Source: Bacteroidota bacterium (GTDB taxonomy: Bacteria; Bacteroidota; Bacteroidia; Chitinophagales; LD1). Taken from it: a stretch of 64,000 bases of DNA. The DNA is taken from assembly GCA_016715625.1 (NCBI GenBank), contig JADJZU010000005.1:106982-170981 (forward strand), written 5' to 3'. Numbering within the stretch: position 1 is the first letter of the stretch; every line of letters begins with the position of its first letter. Positions 46,264 through 53,762 of the stretch are shown one piece after another. Below the pieces are notes generated by a model that made no database searches, was not told the DNA's origin, and saw only the letters and a list, made by a program, of their open reading frames with translations. Made by a program: the position numbers and the translations under genes.

Positions 46264-46452
46264 ATGAAATTTCCAGATTCAGAATACTACTATTATAATA
46301 AAGATGGATTATTGGTGTTTACTGAAAAATACCACCTCAAAAGAGGATACTGTTGTAATAACAAATGCTTGCATTGTCCCTACAAGAACGATTCAGCGCG
46401 ACCGGAGTCGTTAATAAAAGTATTCTCCAGGTCAGGAAAGAAGTTAAGATAA
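46264..46452 (+). CDS. small Cys-rich DUF5522 protein
   Basis: The 62-residue protein holds the core RGYCCNNKCLHCPYK, with four cysteines that could bind zinc or a cluster, and YYYNKDGLLVFTEKYHLKRG before it. It matches the DUF5522 family common in Bacteroidota as I recall it. The function is unknown. The gene converges with the desulfhydrase-like gene and overlaps it by about 9 bases as sequenced, or by about 73 bases if that frameshift is corrected. Confidence 0.8.
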   Translation: MKFPDSEYYYYNKDGLLVFTEKYHLKRGYCCNNKCLHCPYKNDSARPESLIKVFSRSGKKLR

Positions 46453-47325
46453 CCACACAAACCTTGCAGTCCGCCTGTGTGTATAGCGATGATTGTGTTG
46501 CCACGTGCAAAAAAAATCCTTTGCCACTAAATCAAACAAGCCATACAACATCTTACCGGTATAGACAGGCTCCAACTGTATACCATGTTTGGCTTTAAAG
46601 TGTTTAATAAACTCAACTAAGCTCAAATTTACTTTGGCATAACCGCCAAAATGGTAATCGAATAGTATTGTAAATTTCTCTACTGTCGAATTGGTCAGGC
46701 GTTTAACGTTGTCAGATAAAGTGTCTTCGCCTTTTAGTGCAGAAAATCCCAGCACCTTTGTGTCATTTTGGATACCGCTTACCAGTCCCGCCAGCGTTCC
46801 GCCTGTTCCACAAGCGCAGCATATATATTGATAGTCTATGTCAATTTCCTGTATCAATTCGGACACACCGGGGATGGCATATCGGTTAGTGCCACCTTCC
46901 GGAATGATATAATATGTATGCAGCCAATCCGGGAGTATTTTCGATAAGCCAGCGGCATCTTTTTCTTTGTAAGCCTCAGCGGTTACAAAAATCAATTGCA
47001 TCCCCATGCTCTCCGCAAATTGCAGCGTTGGAGTCCTTACTGCCTTTTCGTATCCTCTGATAATGCCAATGGATCGAAACCCAAATTTTTTAGCGGCAGC
47101 AGCGGTGGCATAAATATGATTGGAATAAGGGCCACCGAACGTTAGGAGTGTGTGATGATTTTCTGCTCGGGCTTGCGCCAGATTATATTTCAGTTTTCTC
47201 CACTTATTGCCAGAAATAAGAGGATGGATGAGGTCATCGCGTTTTATATACAACTCAACGCCTTTAGCGGATAGCCGTTCATCCTCTATTTTTTGAAGTG
47301 GTGTATGTTCCTGAATCAGACGCAT
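46444..47325 (-). CDS. 1-aminocyclopropane-1-carboxylate deaminase / D-cysteine desulfhydrase-like enzyme (frameshifted 3' end)
   Basis: The PLP fold-type II protein has KRDDLIHPLISGNKWRKLKYN with the PLP lysine in GNKWRKL, FGGPYSNHIYATAAAAKKFG, IPEGGTNRYAIPG and CACGTGGTLAG. The last residues read CTWQHNHRYTHRRTARFVW, which does not fit the family. Removing one base from the T8 run (complement of 46509-46516) gives ARGNTIIAIHTGGLQGLCGY, as expected. The corrected frame would end at 46380. Family members deaminate ACC or desulfurate D-cysteine, and substrate choice cannot be decided. It is the last gene on this minus-strand stretch, after the floA terminator. Confidence 0.85.
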   Translation of the reverse strand: MRLIQEHTPLQKIEDERLSAKGVELYIKRDDLIHPLISGNKWRKLKYNLAQARAENHHTLLTFGGPYSNHIYATAAAAKKFGFRSIGIIRGYEKAVRTPTLQFAESMGMQLIFVTAEAYKEKDAAGLSKILPDWLHTYYIIPEGGTNRYAIPGVSELIQEIDIDYQYICCACGTGGTLAGLVSGIQNDTKVLGFSALKGEDTLSDNVKRLTNSTVEKFTILFDYHFGGYAKVNLSLVEFIKHFKAKHGIQLEPVYTGKMLYGLFDLVAKDFFCTWQHNHRYTHRRTARFVWLS

Positions 47326-47334
47326 GTGTAAATG

Positions 47335-47362
47335 AAAAATCCTCTGATGAAAGAGGATTTTT
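47335..47362 (-). terminator. terminator after floA
   Basis: AAAAATCCTCT at 47335-47345 pairs perfectly with AGAGGATTTTT at 47352-47362 across a 6-base loop. A/T runs on both sides make it work in the minus direction for the yqeY-nfeD-floA operon. Confidence 0.85.
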
Positions 47363-47382
47363 ACTAATTTAAAAAATGGAGA

Positions 47383-48351
47383 TTATTTTTTGTCTCCAGG
47401 GTTTTTTCCGATGTTTTCGCGCATGGAGGTATCTGCCTGCAAATTTTGCATTTTGTAATAATCCATCACTCCTAGTTGTCCATTTTTGAAAGCTTCGGAA
47501 ATAGCAATTGGAATTTGAGCTTCCGCTTCAATAACACGCGCGCGCGCTTCTTGAGCTTTGGCTTTCATTTCCTGCTCCAGTGCAATAGCCATCGCTCGGC
47601 GCTCTTCGGCTTTTGCCTGTGCAATATTTTTATCGGCATTTGCCTGATCCATCTGCAGGGATGCGCCAATGTTTTTTCCGATGTCAATATCTGCAATATC
47701 GATAGACAGGATTTCGAAGGCGGTACCGGAGTCCAGTCCCTTAGCTAATACAACTTTGGATATAGAATCCGGATTTTCCATAACTGATTTGTGCGACTCC
47801 GCGGAACCAATCGAAGTTACAATTCCTTCACCCACACGCGCCAGAACAGTTTCTTCACCGGCACCGCCCACCAATTGTTTGATATTGGCTCGCACCGTTA
47901 CGCGTGCTTTGGTGATTAACTGAATGCCGTCTTTAGCCACTGCGGTTACAGGAGGCGATTCTATTACTTTAGGATTCACCGATAACTGCACCGCTTCAAA
48001 CACATCTCTTCCTGCCAAATCAATAGCCGTTGCCGCTTTAAAGTCGAGTCCAATGTTTGCTTTATCGGCACTAATCAGTGCACGAATCACACGCTCTACG
48101 TTGCCTCCGGCCAGGTAGTGTGCTTCCAGCATGTCCCGTTCAATGGGTAAACCAGCTTTGTGAGAGGTAACCATAGCGTTTACAATCGTGCTGGGTGGCA
48201 CCCGCCTAAAGCGCATAAATACCAATTGCAACAGGCTTACATTTACATTCGCAAATTTGGCCGAAAGCCAAAGAGGAATGGGCAATAGCCAAAATAAAAC
48301 CAGCACTACAAAGATAATGAGGCCGGCAAATACTACGGTCAAAAATTCCAT
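47383..48351 (-). CDS. floA: flotillin-like protein FloA
   Basis: The 322-residue protein has an N-terminal membrane helix ([21 protein letters not shown]). A SPFH/UPF0365 domain follows ([53 protein letters not shown]) and then a long charged helical region ([20 protein letters not shown]). It matches FloA/YqfA closely. Flotillins organise membrane microdomains and help place membrane proteins. It is encoded 2 bases after nfeD, the usual partner gene. Confidence 0.95.
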   Translation of the reverse strand: MEFLTVVFAGLIIFVVLVLFWLLPIPLWLSAKFANVNVSLLQLVFMRFRRVPPSTIVNAMVTSHKAGLPIERDMLEAHYLAGGNVERVIRALISADKANIGLDFKAATAIDLAGRDVFEAVQLSVNPKVIESPPVTAVAKDGIQLITKARVTVRANIKQLVGGAGEETVLARVGEGIVTSIGSAESHKSVMENPDSISKVVLAKGLDSGTAFEILSIDIADIDIGKNIGASLQMDQANADKNIAQAKAEERRAMAIALEQEMKAKAQEARARVIEAEAQIPIAISEAFKNGQLGVMDYYKMQNLQADTSMRENIGKNPGDKK

Positions 48352-48353
48352 AT

Positions 48354-48821
48354 TCAGGATTTTAGTGGTTTTACAAATATTTTGTCGCTGGTGATGTGTG
48401 TTATAGTGACCTGCGAATCGCGCTCAATATAATCACCTTGGCTATATACTTCTGTTTTTGTGCCGTTGAAGTTTGCCTTGCCGTTCGGTCGCAAAACAGT
48501 AATAGTGTGGCCAATATCTCCGGCCTTCAGGCTGGTTTGCAACTCATTAACCCGTCCCTCTACCTGTGCTTTCATGGCCAGCTTGTTGCTTTGAATGACC
48601 CGAAAGCCCAGTAAAACAGCAATCATCACAGCCACTAAAGAGCCCAGCAAAATTCGATGTCCCCAATCATTTCCAAAGTAGACATAGACCAGCGACACAC
48701 CAATGATGAGGGCCACCCCTCCGGCTACGCCAAATAACGTAGTTCCAGGGATAAAGAAGATTTCCAGAAATACGAGCGCAAGACCTAAAAGAATAATGGC
48801 TCCAATAATCCAGGCTTCCAT
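48354..48821 (-). CDS. NfeD family membrane protein
   Basis: The 155-residue protein has several N-terminal TM helices ([59 protein letters not shown]) and a C-terminal OB-fold domain with [20 protein letters not shown] and [13 protein letters not shown]. This is the short NfeD form that pairs with flotillins. It sits 9 bases after the yqeY gene and 2 bases before floA. Confidence 0.9.
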   Translation of the reverse strand: MEAWIIGAIILLGLALVFLEIFFIPGTTLFGVAGGVALIIGVSLVYVYFGNDWGHRILLGSLVAVMIAVLLGFRVIQSNKLAMKAQVEGRVNELQTSLKAGDIGHTITVLRPNGKANFNGTKTEVYSQGDYIERDSQVTITHITSDKIFVKPLKS

Positions 48822-48830
48822 GTAAGCGGT

Positions 48831-49283
48831 TTAGGCGGTCAACAGACTTTTAATGATTTCGCTGATAACCTTGTTGTCCGCTTTGCCGGCTAACTGTTTA
48901 GATACCATCCCCATCACCTTACCCATTTCTTTTTGAGTAGTGGCTCCGGTGCTGGCAATCACTTGTTTTACAACTTCTCTTATTTCGTCTTCGCCCATCA
49001 TGGCGGGCAAATACTTTTCAATTACGCTTACTTCTTCTTGCTCTTTTTGGATTAAATCCTGTCGGTTGGCTTTCTCAAACTCGGCAATAGAATCTTTGCG
49101 TTGCTTGACCATTTTCTGCAAAATCTGAACTTCTTTTTCCGGGCTTACCACACCATTGGCTCCCTTCTCAGTTTTGGCCAGTATAATTCCACTCTTGATA
49201 GCGCGGAGGCCGCGCAGCGTAGCTTCGTCACGGGCCATCATGGCGGCCTTCAAATCGGTATTGATTTTTTCTTCTAATGTCAT
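48831..49283 (-). CDS. yqeY: GatB/YqeY domain protein
   Basis: The 150-residue protein matches the YqeY family: LKAAMMARDEATLRGLRAIKSGIILAKTEK, QKMVKQRKDSIAEFEKANRQDL, EKYLPAMMGEDEIREVV and GKVMGMVSKQLAGKAD. YqeY resembles the tail domain of the GatB subunit of tRNA amidotransferase. The role is uncertain, perhaps tRNA binding. It is the first gene of the nfeD-floA operon. Confidence 0.93.
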   Translation of the reverse strand: MTLEEKINTDLKAAMMARDEATLRGLRAIKSGIILAKTEKGANGVVSPEKEVQILQKMVKQRKDSIAEFEKANRQDLIQKEQEEVSVIEKYLPAMMGEDEIREVVKQVIASTGATTQKEMGKVMGMVSKQLAGKADNKVISEIIKSLLTA

Positions 49284-49382
49284 GTGCTGAAAATTTTAAG
49301 GGGGCTAAAATAATAATTGCGGCACGCCACAGAATGCTAAATGACAGATGAATTTACGACAAACTAGGCGTGGCTGATTTTT

Positions 49383-49598
49383 TTACAAACTATCCAAATA
49401 CATCTGCTCCACTTTCGCTCGCGCCCATGGTGTTTTGCGCAAAAAAGTAAGGCTCGATTTTATACTTGGATCCAAATTGAAACAGCGTATCTGGATGTGC
49501 CGTCCCATTACTTGCCAGCCGTGTTTTGCCACCAAAAAATTTAGCATTTGCTCCAGCGTAACGCCATGCAGGGGATTGTTGGCTTGTGGGTTTTTCAT
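49383..49598 (-). CDS. VF530 family DNA-binding-like protein
   Basis: The short protein matches the VF530/DUF2132 pattern: NNPLHGVTLEQMLNFLVAKHGW, then HIQIRCFNLDPSIKSSLTFLRKTPWARAKVE. I start at the Met of MKNPQANNPL (71 residues, family-like); in-frame ATGs further upstream (to 49652) would add up to 18 residues. A structural genomics member was described as DNA-binding-like, and the function is not known. Confidence 0.8.
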   Translation of the reverse strand: MKNPQANNPLHGVTLEQMLNFLVAKHGWQVMGRHIQIRCFNLDPSIKSSLTFLRKTPWARAKVEQMYLDSL

Positions 49599-49722
49599 TT
49601 CCTCGGTGCTTTGGGTTGCAATATAATGCCCGTGTCTCATTGTGTAGAGCAAAGGGAGAACTTAATTGTCATACAATGGTCAAAAAGTGATAAAATTCAG
49701 TAGTCGAACAAAACTATGTTCC

Positions 49723-49730
49723 TACATTCG
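49723..49730 (+). promoter_or_regulatory. putative -7 promoter element of kmo
   Basis: TACATTCG is one mismatch from TAnnTTTG and is followed by CCAC, 21 bases upstream of the kmo ATG. AGGAAG at 49741-49746 is a Shine-Dalgarno-like stretch before the start. No -33 box is visible. Confidence 0.35.
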
Positions 49731-49751
49731 CCACATTAAAAGGAAGTATAT

Positions 49752-51101
49752 ATGTCAAAGCATATCACAATAGTAGGAGCAGGGTTGGTGGGCTCGTTGT
49801 TGGCTTGTTATTTGTCCAAAAGGGGTCACCGGGTTTCGGTTTTTGAGCGTAGAAGTGATATGCGGGTCGCGGGCTATGTAGGCGGGCGTTCTATTAACCT
49901 TGCCCTGAGTCACCGTGGATGGAAAGCGCTCAAAAAAATCGGGTTAGATAAAGAGGTCGAGCCAATTACCATTCCTATGAAGGGGCGTGTCATTCACGAC
50001 CTAAAAGGGAATACCTCTTTCTTCCCTTATGGCACTGCCGACCAGGCAATTTACTCTGTGAGCCGTGGCGATTTGAATAAAATTATGGTGGAGAAAGCGG
50101 ATAGTTTTCCGCAGGTTGATTTTCATTTTGATGAGCGGTGCGCTCATATTGATTTTTCTGCCAATCGGGTTGTTTTTGAAAATACGGCAACAAAACAGCA
50201 GCAAACTCTGGAGTCTGATTTAATTTTTGGTGCCGATGGTGCTTACAGCCAAGTGCGATATCAAATGCAACTAACGCCCGATTTCAATATTCATCAGCAG
50301 CACGAACCATACGGCTACAAAGAACTTCACATTCCACCCGGGCCGGCTGGCGAGCATTTGATTGAAAAAAATGCACTGCACATTTGGCCAAGAGGTAATT
50401 TTATGATGATAGCCCTGCCCAACATGGATGGTAGTTTTACAGTGACACTATTTAATTCTTTCAGTGGAGAAAACTCATTTGCGCAATTGAATGACGAAAA
50501 GAGTGTAAATGATTTTTTCCAAAACTTCTTTCCTGATGCGGTGTCTTTGATGCCCAATATTTCAAAACATTTTTTTGAAAACCCAACATCTTCTTTAGTC
50601 ACTATACGCTGCTATCCTTGGCATCACAAAAACACTTGCCTCATTGGCGATGCAGCTCATGCCATAGTGCCTTTTTATGGTCAGGGGATGAATTGTGGGT
50701 TTGAGGATGTAAATGAGTTGGACGATTTAATGAATGCCCTGGGCGAAGATTGGAATGCGGTGTTGGATACGTTTCAAAAACAACGTAAGCCCAACGGAGA
50801 TGCTATTTTGGACCTTGCCTTGCACAATTATATTGAGATGCGCGATTTAAGTGGTCGCGAAGATTTTCAGTTGCGAACCAAAATAGAGAAAAAGATAGCT
50901 GAATCATTTCCGGATAAATTTATGACACATTACAGCATGGTTACCTTCAGCGATTTGAGTTATGCCGAAGCAAAGCACCGTGGAGAAAAACAGAATGAAC
51001 TTTTAGATGAACTTATGCGTCTTAATGATATAGCCACCATATGGGAGAGTGCGTTAGTTTTGCAAAAAGCGGAAAAGTGGATAAACGAAAATTTATCATG
51101 A
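49752..51101 (+). CDS. kmo: kynurenine 3-monooxygenase
   Basis: The 449-residue FAD monooxygenase has the nucleotide fold IVGAGLVGSLLACYLSKRG, the family-specific YVGGRSINLALSHRGW, and LIGDAAHAIVPFYGQGMNCGFEDVNEL. It matches KMO rather than generic hydroxylases through the GRSINLALSHRG stretch and the C-terminal FSDLSYAEAKHRGE. It hydroxylates L-kynurenine in tryptophan degradation toward quinolinate and NAD. No other kynurenine-pathway gene is in the window. Its stop overlaps the start of the subtilase gene (ATGA). Confidence 0.93.
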   Translation: MSKHITIVGAGLVGSLLACYLSKRGHRVSVFERRSDMRVAGYVGGRSINLALSHRGWKALKKIGLDKEVEPITIPMKGRVIHDLKGNTSFFPYGTADQAIYSVSRGDLNKIMVEKADSFPQVDFHFDERCAHIDFSANRVVFENTATKQQQTLESDLIFGADGAYSQVRYQMQLTPDFNIHQQHEPYGYKELHIPPGPAGEHLIEKNALHIWPRGNFMMIALPNMDGSFTVTLFNSFSGENSFAQLNDEKSVNDFFQNFFPDAVSLMPNISKHFFENPTSSLVTIRCYPWHHKNTCLIGDAAHAIVPFYGQGMNCGFEDVNELDDLMNALGEDWNAVLDTFQKQRKPNGDAILDLALHNYIEMRDLSGREDFQLRTKIEKKIAESFPDKFMTHYSMVTFSDLSYAEAKHRGEKQNELLDELMRLNDIATIWESALVLQKAEKWINENLS

Positions 51102-53179
51102 AATTGCTGAAGTCTTTTTGGTTCATTCTTCTGTTCTTGCCACCTTCAATAGTTTGGTCACAGGATGCTGCAGCCATACCGAATGAGTTTATTGTGCAGT
51201 TAAAATCCGGGCATCGAGTGGAAAGTGTGTTACAGTCCAACTCAGGATTAAAAATAGAGAAATGCCTCTCCGGGCGCATGAATATTTGGCTTTTAGGTTC
51301 GCACAATAGTGATTCTCCTACCGAAACACTCCAGCGTCTTCGGTTACATTCGGATGTGCAGATTGCACAGTTTAATCACGTGGTGCAGCAACGAAGCGTG
51401 GTTCCGGACGACACGCACTTTACGGAGCAATGGGGTATGCAAAATACAGGGCAAAGTTTGGGTGTGGTAGGGGCCGATATAGAGGCTACGGAAGCATGGG
51501 CTATTAACAACGATGCGGTAACAGCGGCCGGTGACACGGTTGTAGTGGCAATTATTGATGGTAAGTTTGATTTGCTCCACGAGGACATTGATTTTTTTAT
51601 CAATTACAATGAAATACCCGCCAACAACATAGATGATGACAGCAACGGATATGTAGACGATGTGCAGGGATGGAATGCTTATGATGACAACGGAAACGTA
51701 ACCGGAGGGACATTCAGCGCGCAGCATGGAACACATGTGAGCGGCATAGCGTGCGCCAAGGGAAATAATGCGTTAGGGGTAGCCGGTGCCTGCTGGGGAG
51801 CCAAAATATTGCCCGTGTCCGGTTCAGGGAGTGATGAGGCTACTGTGGTCATTGCCTACAACTACGTTCGCGAAATGCGATTAATGTATGATAGCACGAA
51901 CGGGGCCAAAGGCGCTTTTGTGGTTGCTACCAATTCGTCTTTTGGCGTAGATGAAGGTAATCCGGCCAATTATCCGCTTTGGTGCGCCATGTATGACTCC
52001 ATGGGCAAGGCAGGTATTTTAAGTGCGGGTGCTACCGCCAACGACAACGCCAACGTAGACGTGGTGCATGACATACCCACCGAGTGTGCCAGCAATTGGT
52101 TGATTGCAGTTACCAATACGACCCGAAACGATGCGCGCAACGGAGGAGCTGCCTACGGAAAGCTAAGCGTAGATTTGGGTGCACCGGGCACCGGTATATA
52201 CTCTACGTTACCCTCCAATAATTACGGAAATCAAACCGGCACCTCGATGGCAACTCCTCATGTGGCCGGAAGTATTGCAGCTATGTATGCTGCTGCTTGC
52301 CCTGCTTTAATCAGTGCCTATAAGGAACATCCCGATTCGGTTGCTTTATTGATCAGGCAATATCTTCTGGAAAGTGCCGAGTGGATTTCTGCCATGAATA
52401 ACCTCACGGCTACCAACGGACGTCTGAACCTTTACCGTGCTTTGATGAGTTTGCGCAGATTCAATTGCGATAGCTGTAACTTCGACATTACACTTGATAA
52501 AGTTGACATTGTATGTAGGAATGCGAATAATGGTGCGCTGAGTTTAGGCCCCATCGATAACCCTGCAGCTTATAGTTATTTGTGGAGCACCGGACACACG
52601 ACCATTGAGATATTGAATTGTGCCCCCGGATTTTACACCCTCCAGGTGACCGATACGGCTACAGGCTGCCGAAGAACTACTACCACTCAGTTGTATAATC
52701 CGGATACGCTTCAAATAGCTATCATCAATACGATACCCGCCATGAATGGAAATCCCGGTAATATAACCATAGTGGCCACGGCCGGTAACGATACCCTGAG
52801 CTATTCGCTGGATGGTGTTACGTATCAGGACTCCAAGTTTTTTGCCATACCTTCCAACGGCACCTATACTGTGTATGTAAAGTCGCAGCGAGGCTGCGTG
52901 GTTACCCAAACGGTGGTAGTGAGCAGTGCCGATGATTTGTTGACCGAGTTGATGAACTTGCAGCTATATCCCAATCCTGCCGTAAATGATTTGATGATTA
53001 CCGTGCAGGCATTGCCCCAGGTACCCTGTCCTGTTTACTTTTACAACGAGTTGGGAGAAATGGTGTACGCGTCAAAACTGGATAGTTACACACAGAGGAT
53101 AAATACGGCAAACTGGTCTGATGGTGTTTATTATGTAAAAGTGGGTAATGCAGTGAAGAAATTTGTAATTATACGATAG
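51098..53179 (+). CDS. secreted S8 subtilisin-like protease with type A T9SS sorting domain
   Basis: I place the start at 51098, which overlaps the kmo stop (ATGA) and gives the signal peptide MKLLKSFWFILLFLPPSIVWSQ; a longer frame from 51041 would run through kmo. An inhibitor-like propeptide follows (PNEFIVQLKSGHRVES). The catalytic triad is visible: Asp in VVVAIIDGKFD (residue 154), His in QHGTHVSGIAC (210) and Ser in GTSMATPHVAGS (383). A PKD-like region (TLDKVDIVCRNANNGALSL, SYLWSTGHTT) leads to the Por secretion tail (LQLYPNPAVNDLMITV, DGVYYVKVGN). It is expected outside the cell, degrading protein. Confidence 0.92.
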   Translation: MKLLKSFWFILLFLPPSIVWSQDAAAIPNEFIVQLKSGHRVESVLQSNSGLKIEKCLSGRMNIWLLGSHNSDSPTETLQRLRLHSDVQIAQFNHVVQQRSVVPDDTHFTEQWGMQNTGQSLGVVGADIEATEAWAINNDAVTAAGDTVVVAIIDGKFDLLHEDIDFFINYNEIPANNIDDDSNGYVDDVQGWNAYDDNGNVTGGTFSAQHGTHVSGIACAKGNNALGVAGACWGAKILPVSGSGSDEATVVIAYNYVREMRLMYDSTNGAKGAFVVATNSSFGVDEGNPANYPLWCAMYDSMGKAGILSAGATANDNANVDVVHDIPTECASNWLIAVTNTTRNDARNGGAAYGKLSVDLGAPGTGIYSTLPSNNYGNQTGTSMATPHVAGSIAAMYAAACPALISAYKEHPDSVALLIRQYLLESAEWISAMNNLTATNGRLNLYRALMSLRRFNCDSCNFDITLDKVDIVCRNANNGALSLGPIDNPAAYSYLWSTGHTTIEILNCAPGFYTLQVTDTATGCRRTTTTQLYNPDTLQIAIINTIPAMNGNPGNITIVATAGNDTLSYSLDGVTYQDSKFFAIPSNGTYTVYVKSQRGCVVTQTVVVSSADDLLTELMNLQLYPNPAVNDLMITVQALPQVPCPVYFYNELGEMVYASKLDSYTQRINTANWSDGVYYVKVGNAVKKFVIIR

Positions 53180-53245
53180 CCTTGATGCACGGAAAACATC
53201 TTAATGCTATTTGATTTAACTTGGCCCCGAAAAACAGCGTAAACA

Positions 53246-53668
53246 ATGAAGCGGATTCACCTTATTATTTTGGTTGTAATTGTGTTTAGCATAGGAGTGG
53301 TGTTATATGTAGCGCAGGGCTCCTCTACGTATGCCAATTTTATTCAGGCAAAGGAAAAAAGCAGGAGTGTAAATGTGGTCGGCTATCTGGTGAAAGACAA
53401 AGAACTCTACTATGACCCCGAGAAAGACCCTAATTTCTTTTCATTTATCATGACCGATAAAGAAGGCAACGAGTGTAAAGTGGTATACAAAGGCGCTAAG
53501 CCACAGGATTTTGAACGCAGTGAGCAGTTGGTGGTAAAAGGTAAAATGGATGGCGATGTTTTTCGCTGTTCCGAAATTTCTATGAAGTGTCCCTCCAAAT
53601 ATGTGAACGATGAAATAACCCTGAAAGAAACCGGGGATGGGATGGTTACTGTGCAGGGTGGTTCGTAA
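53246..53668 (+). CDS. ccmE: cytochrome c maturation protein CcmE (CxxxY variant)
   Basis: The 140-residue protein has an N-terminal membrane anchor (IHLIILVVIVFSIGVVLYVA) and an OB-fold heme chaperone domain (VNVVGYLVKD, FSFIMTDKEGNECKVVYKG, QLVVKGKMDGDVFRCSEI). Where classical CcmE has a HxxxY heme-binding motif, this one has CPSKY (Cys 115, Tyr 119). Cys-type CcmE is known from some archaea and delta-proteobacteria. It passes heme to the CcmF lyase, whose gene starts 95 bases downstream. Confidence 0.9.
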   Translation: MKRIHLIILVVIVFSIGVVLYVAQGSSTYANFIQAKEKSRSVNVVGYLVKDKELYYDPEKDPNFFSFIMTDKEGNECKVVYKGAKPQDFERSEQLVVKGKMDGDVFRCSEISMKCPSKYVNDEITLKETGDGMVTVQGGS

Positions 53669-53692
53669 TCCGCGGGTGATTGCACAAAAAAC

Positions 53693-53721
53693 TTTGCATT
53701 ACTGCTGCTTGTTTAATATTG
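53693..53721 (+). promoter_or_regulatory. putative promoter of the ccmF-like gene
   Basis: TTTG at 53693-53696 is followed after 17 bases by TAATATTG at 53714-53721, one mismatch from TAnnTTTG, with GCGCCC directly after, as at the tRNA promoter. It suggests that ccmF has its own start in addition to any readthrough from ccmE. Confidence 0.4.
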
Positions 53722-53762
53722 CGCCCGTTTGTCGCCAGGTAGGTTGACAGCGCTCTACAATT

